Made by a program: the position numbers and the translations under genes. The notes under the pieces are model-generated. The model was not told the origin of the DNA. It searched no databases and saw only the letters and a list, made by a program, of their open reading frames with translations. A stretch of 64,000 bases of DNA from UKL13-2 sp044229235 (GTDB taxonomy: Bacteria > Pseudomonadota > Gammaproteobacteria > Burkholderiales > Usitatibacteraceae), in assembly GCA_044229235.1 (NCBI GenBank), contig JBGATH010000005.1, forward strand, positions 62,001 through 126,000. Reading direction: 5' to 3'. The number at the start of each line of letters is the position of its first letter. Within the stretch, counting starts at the first letter, position 1. Below, piece after piece: positions 60,085-64,000 of this stretch.

Positions 60085-62588
60085 CACCAGTCCTCACGCA
60101 CGGCCAGCACCGCTTCGCGTTGCATGGCCTGGCGACCCGCCACCGCCGCCGACATTGCCGCCAGCGCCACCATGCCTGCGCCGAACAAGCCTAGCGAGGT
60201 CCAGGGCACATGGATATCCATGCTCCAGTGAAAGCTCTGGCGGTTCACCACTTCGATGAGGATGACGCCGATGGCGCCACCGGCCAGCATGCCGGTAAGC
60301 ACGCCCACGCCGGCCGCCAGCGCGCCTTCTTGGGAAAGCATCCAGCCGATCTGCCGTCGCGTCAGCCCGAGATGGCGCAGCATGCCGAACTCGCGCCGGC
60401 GCGCCACCGCCAGCGCGGCAAAGCTGGCTGCAACCCCGGCGAGGCCGATGGCGATGGCGACCGCTTCGAGCAAGTAGGTGACGGCAAAGGTTCGATCGAA
60501 AATACGCAGGCTGAGGGCACGAATCTGGCCCGGAAAGGCGATCTCGACCGCGCCCTCGACGGCGGTTTGCATCAGCGCCCCGGCAACCTTGGCGGCGTCC
60601 GCGCCCGGCGCCAGCATGATGGCCGCATCGTTGGCCAGGCGGTCGCCCGTGAGCCGGCGGTAATCGTCGAGGCGGATGGTGATCGATCCGGTCTGGCGCG
60701 AGTAGTCGCGGACCACGCCCGCCACCCACACGGGTGTGGCACGGCCGCCGAGCGGAATCTCCACTCGCTGCCCCGCCCGCCAGCCGTAGATATCGTGCGT
60801 GGCCTCGGAGATCCAGATCGGCGGCAAACCATCATCGGCCGGCACCGCAGTCATTGTCGGCCCCACGCGCGGCAGTTCATGACCGTCGGCCGAAACCGGC
60901 CGCGCGATCACCGCCACGGGTGCCACGGCACCCGCCAGTCGCAGATTGTCGTGGCGTGTGAAATTGACCTGCCCGATTCCCGGAACGGCACGAACCCGCG
61001 CCTGCATGGCTTCATCGAGCAGACTGCCGCTGGTGCCGCGGCCGGCGCGCAAATAAATGTCCGCCGGAAGTATCTGCGCCAGCCACTGATCCACCGATTC
61101 GCGAAACGAAGCCACCATGATGGCCATGGCCGCCGCCAGCGCCACGCTGGTGAGAATGCCGGCGGCCGCGATGACCGCATTGCCGGGTGCGGCGCCGAGC
61201 CGCGCCACGGCCAGGCGATTGGGCACCGCCCGGCTGGTCGGCAGGCGATGCGCCAGTGCCGCGGCGATGCGCGGGATCAGCATCACGCCGCCCAGCAGCA
61301 CCAGCGCGACAGCAAGGTAGCCGCCCAGCGGCAGGCCATCGAGCGGCGTAATCGCGCAGGCCGGGATGGCGGCCAGCAACAGCGCCAGTCCGAGCAGCGG
61401 ATGCCCATGCCCCTCGAACAGCGCGGCCTCATCGCCCGACTTCAGCGCCTGCGCGGGCGCCACCGTCGCCGCCTCGCGCGCCGGCAACCACGCGCCGGCC
61501 ACACCCGCGGCCGTGCCGAGAAGCGTGTAGACCGCCGCCATCAACGGATCGAAATGCAGCTCGGGCCGCACACCCGAAAAATAGCCCGCCCCCAGGTCGC
61601 CGCCAAGCAAGGCCATCGCGCCCCAGGCCAGCAGATTGCCCAGCACCACGCCAAGCACGCCGCCCACGAGGCCCAGCACCGCGCCCTCGCCCAGCAGCCA
61701 TGCGAACAATTGCCGGCGCGACAGGCCGATGGCGCGCAGGAATGCGAATTCGCTGCGGCGCCGCACCACCGACAGCGCCTGCGCGGAGAAAACCAGGAAG
61801 CCGCCAGTGAGCAAGGCCATGGCCGCAAGCATGGTCAGATTCACCCGGTAAGCGCGCGACAGGTTGCCGGCCTGCTCCACAGCCATATCGGGCGCTTCCA
61901 CCTGCAGGCCTGCGGGCAGTGCCGCCTGCAGCGCGGCGCGCGCGGCGTCCGCGTTGACGCCTTCACGCAGTCGCAAGTCGATGCGCGTGAGACGCCCGAG
62001 CTTGCCGAAATGGTTTTGCACCGCGGCGATATCCATCACCGCCAGGCGCCGGTTGTCGGCGGAACCGGGAATATCCCCGGCGATGCGCAGCGCCAGCAGC
62101 TTGCCGGCGACCGGCACCGAAAGCACCTCACCTTCACGCACGCCCAGCACGCCCTGCGCGGCGGCGCTCAGGAAGATCGCATCATCCGCAAACGCGGCAA
62201 GCCGGTCCGCGCCTTTTGCCGGGCGCGGGAACAGCACCGGCGTGACCGCCGCCACCGAAAACATGTCTACGCCCAACACCTGCAGCGTTTCCGCGCGACC
62301 TGCCAGCGGAATGTCCACCTCGACCACCGGGCTCGCGTCCTGCACCTCTGGGCGCGCCGCCAGCATCACGTAGGTGGTTTCATCAAAGCCGCCGCGCGGC
62401 CCCACGACCAGCAGGTCGGCCTCACCCACCACCGCGCGCAGCCCACGGCCAAACTCAGCCAGCGCCGATTCGTGCACCGCCTGCACCGCCACGCCCAGTG
62501 CCACGCCGAGCACGATGGCCGCCAGCGAAAACAGCGTCGCCAGACGCCGCTTGGCCAGCGAGCCCAGGAATACCCGCGACAGGTTCAA
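60084..62588 (-). CDS. FtsX-type ABC transporter permease (MacB-like)
   Basis: The 834-residue permease starts with a membrane anchor (LAKRRLATLFSLAAIVLGVALGVAVQ), then a long periplasmic domain. The first FtsX unit (FAFLRAIGLSRRQLFAWLLGEGAVLG) and a second (MLRHLGLTRRQIGWMLSQEGALAAG) follow near the C-terminus. With the ATPase downstream of 63238 it forms a lipid- or peptide-handling exporter. It overlaps the ATPase gene by four bases and AttH by one. Confidence 0.9.
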   Translation of the reverse strand: MNLSRVFLGSLAKRRLATLFSLAAIVLGVALGVAVQAVHESALAEFGRGLRAVVGEADLLVVGPRGGFDETTYVMLAARPEVQDASPVVEVDIPLAGRAETLQVLGVDMFSVAAVTPVLFPRPAKGADRLAAFADDAIFLSAAAQGVLGVREGEVLSVPVAGKLLALRIAGDIPGSADNRRLAVMDIAAVQNHFGKLGRLTRIDLRLREGVNADAARAALQAALPAGLQVEAPDMAVEQAGNLSRAYRVNLTMLAAMALLTGGFLVFSAQALSVVRRRSEFAFLRAIGLSRRQLFAWLLGEGAVLGLVGGVLGVVLGNLLAWGAMALLGGDLGAGYFSGVRPELHFDPLMAAVYTLLGTAAGVAGAWLPAREAATVAPAQALKSGDEAALFEGHGHPLLGLALLLAAIPACAITPLDGLPLGGYLAVALVLLGGVMLIPRIAAALAHRLPTSRAVPNRLAVARLGAAPGNAVIAAAGILTSVALAAAMAIMVASFRESVDQWLAQILPADIYLRAGRGTSGSLLDEAMQARVRAVPGIGQVNFTRHDNLRLAGAVAPVAVIARPVSADGHELPRVGPTMTAVPADDGLPPIWISEATHDIYGWRAGQRVEIPLGGRATPVWVAGVVRDYSRQTGSITIRLDDYRRLTGDRLANDAAIMLAPGADAAKVAGALMQTAVEGAVEIAFPGQIRALSLRIFDRTFAVTYLLEAVAIAIGLAGVAASFAALAVARRREFGMLRHLGLTRRQIGWMLSQEGALAAGVGVLTGMLAGGAIGVILIEVVNRQSFHWSMDIHVPWTSLGLFGAGMVALAAMSAAVAGRQAMQREAVLAVREDW

Positions 62589-63238
62589 GCCTGCAGCCCT
62601 TCGGCCGTGAGATGCAGGATGCGGTCCGCCGTGGCCGCCGCCTCCAGCGAATGGGTGACAAGGATGCCGATGGCCCCTGCCGCGCGCACGCGCTCGGCCA
62701 GCAGGCCCAAGACCTTGGCCGCATTGGCCGGATCAAGATTGCCGGTCGGTTCATCGGCCAGCACCAGTCGCGGCCGGTGCACCAGCGCGCGCGCAATCGC
62801 CACCCGCTGCATTTCGCCGCCCGACAATTCGCGCGGCCAGCTTGCGGCACGCACGCCCAGCCCGACCGCATCCAGCAATTGCTGCGCCGGGGCATCGGCC
62901 TCGGCATCGCCCTTGCCCAGCAGCCACAGCGGCAGCGCCACGTTCTGCCTCACGGTGAGATGCGGCAACACGTGGAATGCCTGGAACACAAAACCGAGCT
63001 TCTCGCGGCGCAGGCGCGTCAGCGCGTCGTCATCCAGCGCTGTGTAGTCGGTGCCATCGAGCGAAATGCGGCCGTTGTCCGCGCGATCCAGGCCGGCGAT
63101 GAGGTTGAGCAAGGTGGATTTGCCGACGCCGGACTCGCCGACGATGGCGACGTATTCGCCGGGCTGCAACTGCAGGGAAACCTCGTTGAGTACGGTACGG
63201 CCGCCGAAGCAGCGCGTGAGTTTGTCGATGTCGAGCAT
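62585..63238 (-). CDS. ABC transporter ATPase, LolD/MacB type
   Basis: The 217-residue ATPase has the Walker A IVGESGVGKSTLLNLIAGLD, the signature LSGGEMQRVAIARAL and Walker B LVLADEPTGNLD, as in LolD-type ATPases. Start 63238 (MLDIDKLTRCFGG) matches the family. It is the first of the three-gene exporter operon ATPase, permease, AttH. Confidence 0.92.
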   Translation of the reverse strand: MLDIDKLTRCFGGRTVLNEVSLQLQPGEYVAIVGESGVGKSTLLNLIAGLDRADNGRISLDGTDYTALDDDALTRLRREKLGFVFQAFHVLPHLTVRQNVALPLWLLGKGDAEADAPAQQLLDAVGLGVRAASWPRELSGGEMQRVAIARALVHRPRLVLADEPTGNLDPANAAKVLGLLAERVRAAGAIGILVTHSLEAAATADRILHLTAEGLQA

Positions 63239-63392
63239 GCGGCTACTTTGGCAGAAAGCCGCGCAAAAAGGGGCTGATGCAACTCGGCACACCCATCCGT
63301 TTCCGATTCAATCGCAAGAAGCGGATGGCTGCGCGGTTCCCACGCTGGTCAACTGGCATCCGCCAGCAGCCATCGACCAAAGGAAGACACAC

Positions 63393-63863
63393 ATGAAATT
63401 TCGCATTCAAGGCATCGACACCGAGGCATGCCACCGCATCTGGCAGGGAGGCAACGACGCCTACGATCAGCCCGCCCTGCGGCGGCGCGCCGGCGGCGGG
63501 GCCAATCCCTGCCGGCACTGCCTTGGCCTGATTGCCGACGGCGACGACAAGCTGGTGCTGGCCTATCGCCCCTTCGCCGAACGCGGTCCGTATGCGGAGA
63601 CCGGGCCGATTTTCCTGCACGCCGAACCCTGCACGCGTTACGACAGCGACCGCTTGCCGGCGTGGTTCAACTACCTCGACCCGGCCATCGTGCGCGGCTA
63701 CGACGTCGATCACTGGATTCGCTACGACACCGGCCAGGTGGTACGCGGGCCCGACATCACCGCCGCCTGCGAAGCCATTCTTCAGGACCCAACCGTGGCC
63801 TATGTGCACCTGCGCTCAAAGTTCAACTGCTACCAGTGCCGTGTGGATCGCGTCACGGACTGA
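63393..63863 (+). CDS. DUF1203-family protein
   Basis: The 156-residue protein matches DUF1203: KFRIQGIDTE start, a cysteine pair in NPCRHCLGLI, the Asp/Lys-rich DKLVLAYRPFAERGPYAETGPIFLHAEPC, and HLRSKFNCYQCRVDRV at the end. The two Cys-x2-Cys pairs (CRHC, CYQC) may bind zinc. AAAGGAAG lies about 9 bases before the ATG. Function is not known. Confidence 0.86.
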   Translation: MKFRIQGIDTEACHRIWQGGNDAYDQPALRRRAGGGANPCRHCLGLIADGDDKLVLAYRPFAERGPYAETGPIFLHAEPCTRYDSDRLPAWFNYLDPAIVRGYDVDHWIRYDTGQVVRGPDITAACEAILQDPTVAYVHLRSKFNCYQCRVDRVTD

Positions 63864-63884
63864 GGCGGTGCCGTAAGCGGCTCA

Positions 63885-64000
63885 TCAGGTGCCGGGCTGC
63901 ACGCCGGCTCTTCCGCCGCTCATCAGCCAGCGAAGTGCGCGCACCCATGGCGACCATTTCACAACCATGACGGGCAGGCCGAGGCTAGCCTGCGCCACGC
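63885..64000 (-). CDS. C-terminal part of an unidentified protein (edge)
   Basis: On the minus strand an open frame enters from the right edge and ends in GVQPGT and a TGA at 63885-63887. The visible 37 codons contain SLGLPVMVVKWSPWVRALRWLMSGG. It converges on the DUF1203 gene with a 21-base gap. The family cannot be named. Confidence 0.35.
   Translation of the reverse strand, partial: VAQASLGLPVMVVKWSPWVRALRWLMSGGRAGVQPGT

Noticed and set aside
60210..63047. A 945-codon open frame on the plus strand opposite the ABC permease and ATPase genes
   Set aside because: Its product is rich in Arg, His and Gln with no membrane or domain pattern. It is the mirror of strong FtsX and ABC ATPase genes in GC-rich DNA.

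Overview
The window looks like about 64 kb of chromosome from a GC-rich proteobacterium, most likely a betaproteobacterium (Burkholderiales-like). This rests on gene content: an NsrR-controlled nitric-oxide operon with a 7Fe-8S ferredoxin, a PEP-CTERM protein with a sigma-54-type promoter, a two-domain polyphosphate:AMP phosphotransferase, a CzcCBA-type efflux system and many amino-acid/amine catabolic genes. No rRNA, tRNA, CRISPR array or prophage was recognised.

Region 1 (1-9.1 kb) is accessory. After pap (210-1685) there is a site organised like an integron attI (direct GTTAYGC repeats ending in a GTTAGAT core, 1904-1980). An AT-richer membrane-protein gene follows, with a well-formed attC at 2430-2495. 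Two more degenerate attC-like sites (about 3984-4041 and 4462-4506) lie between a creatininase-family gene, a small YdeI/OmpD-associated gene and exported alpha/beta hydrolases. No integrase gene is present, so this reads as an eroded cassette array. VOC, DUF1801, DUF5946 and a frameshifted ankyrin gene follow.

Region 2 (9.3-14.1 kb) holds a nitric-oxide response locus: nsrR, two NsrR-type boxes, and an operon for a MIP18-type Fe-S assembly factor, an NnrS-like membrane protein, a DUF2249 protein, ferredoxin FdxA and a small Cys-rich protein. A decayed second copy of the Cys-rich gene lies on the other side of the locus. Its downstream palindrome was split by a now-dead IS30-family element, while the equivalent palindrome at 13.8 kb is unoccupied.

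Region 3 (14.1-23.1 kb): a CYTH-CHAD protein, the PEP-CTERM protein, then a minus-strand group of a Pat-type acetyltransferase fused to an acyl-CoA ligase, an HDAC-like deacetylase, an aldehyde dehydrogenase and a D-threonine aldolase/D-serine dehydratase-like enzyme. Region 4 (23.2-29.9 kb) is a CzcCBA-type heavy-metal efflux operon with two extra exported proteins. Region 5 (30-36.8 kb): a TonB-dependent receptor, an Lrp/AsnC regulator, a DUF1624 membrane protein, a bicupin, a DUF4198 protein and a small exported protein.

Region 6 (36.9-58.3 kb) is a large catabolic supercluster. It contains all three subunit types of an HcnABC/opine-oxidase-like flavoenzyme (split between 36.9-38.4 and 41.6-43.0 kb), an AraC regulator, an M20 amidohydrolase, a complete peptide/opine-type ABC importer, a PuuB-like amine oxidase, a type II HAD hydrolase, and on the other strand a GNAT protein, a GhrA-like reductase, a class III aminotransferase, a tartrate/D-malate dehydrogenase, a semialdehyde dehydrogenase and another FAD oxidase. 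Together they suggest import and oxidative breakdown of an N-substituted amino acid or amine; the substrate is unknown. Region 7 (58.6-64 kb): a SnoaL-like protein, a lipocalin-like AttH protein with an FtsX-type ABC exporter, a DUF1203 protein and a partial gene at the right edge.
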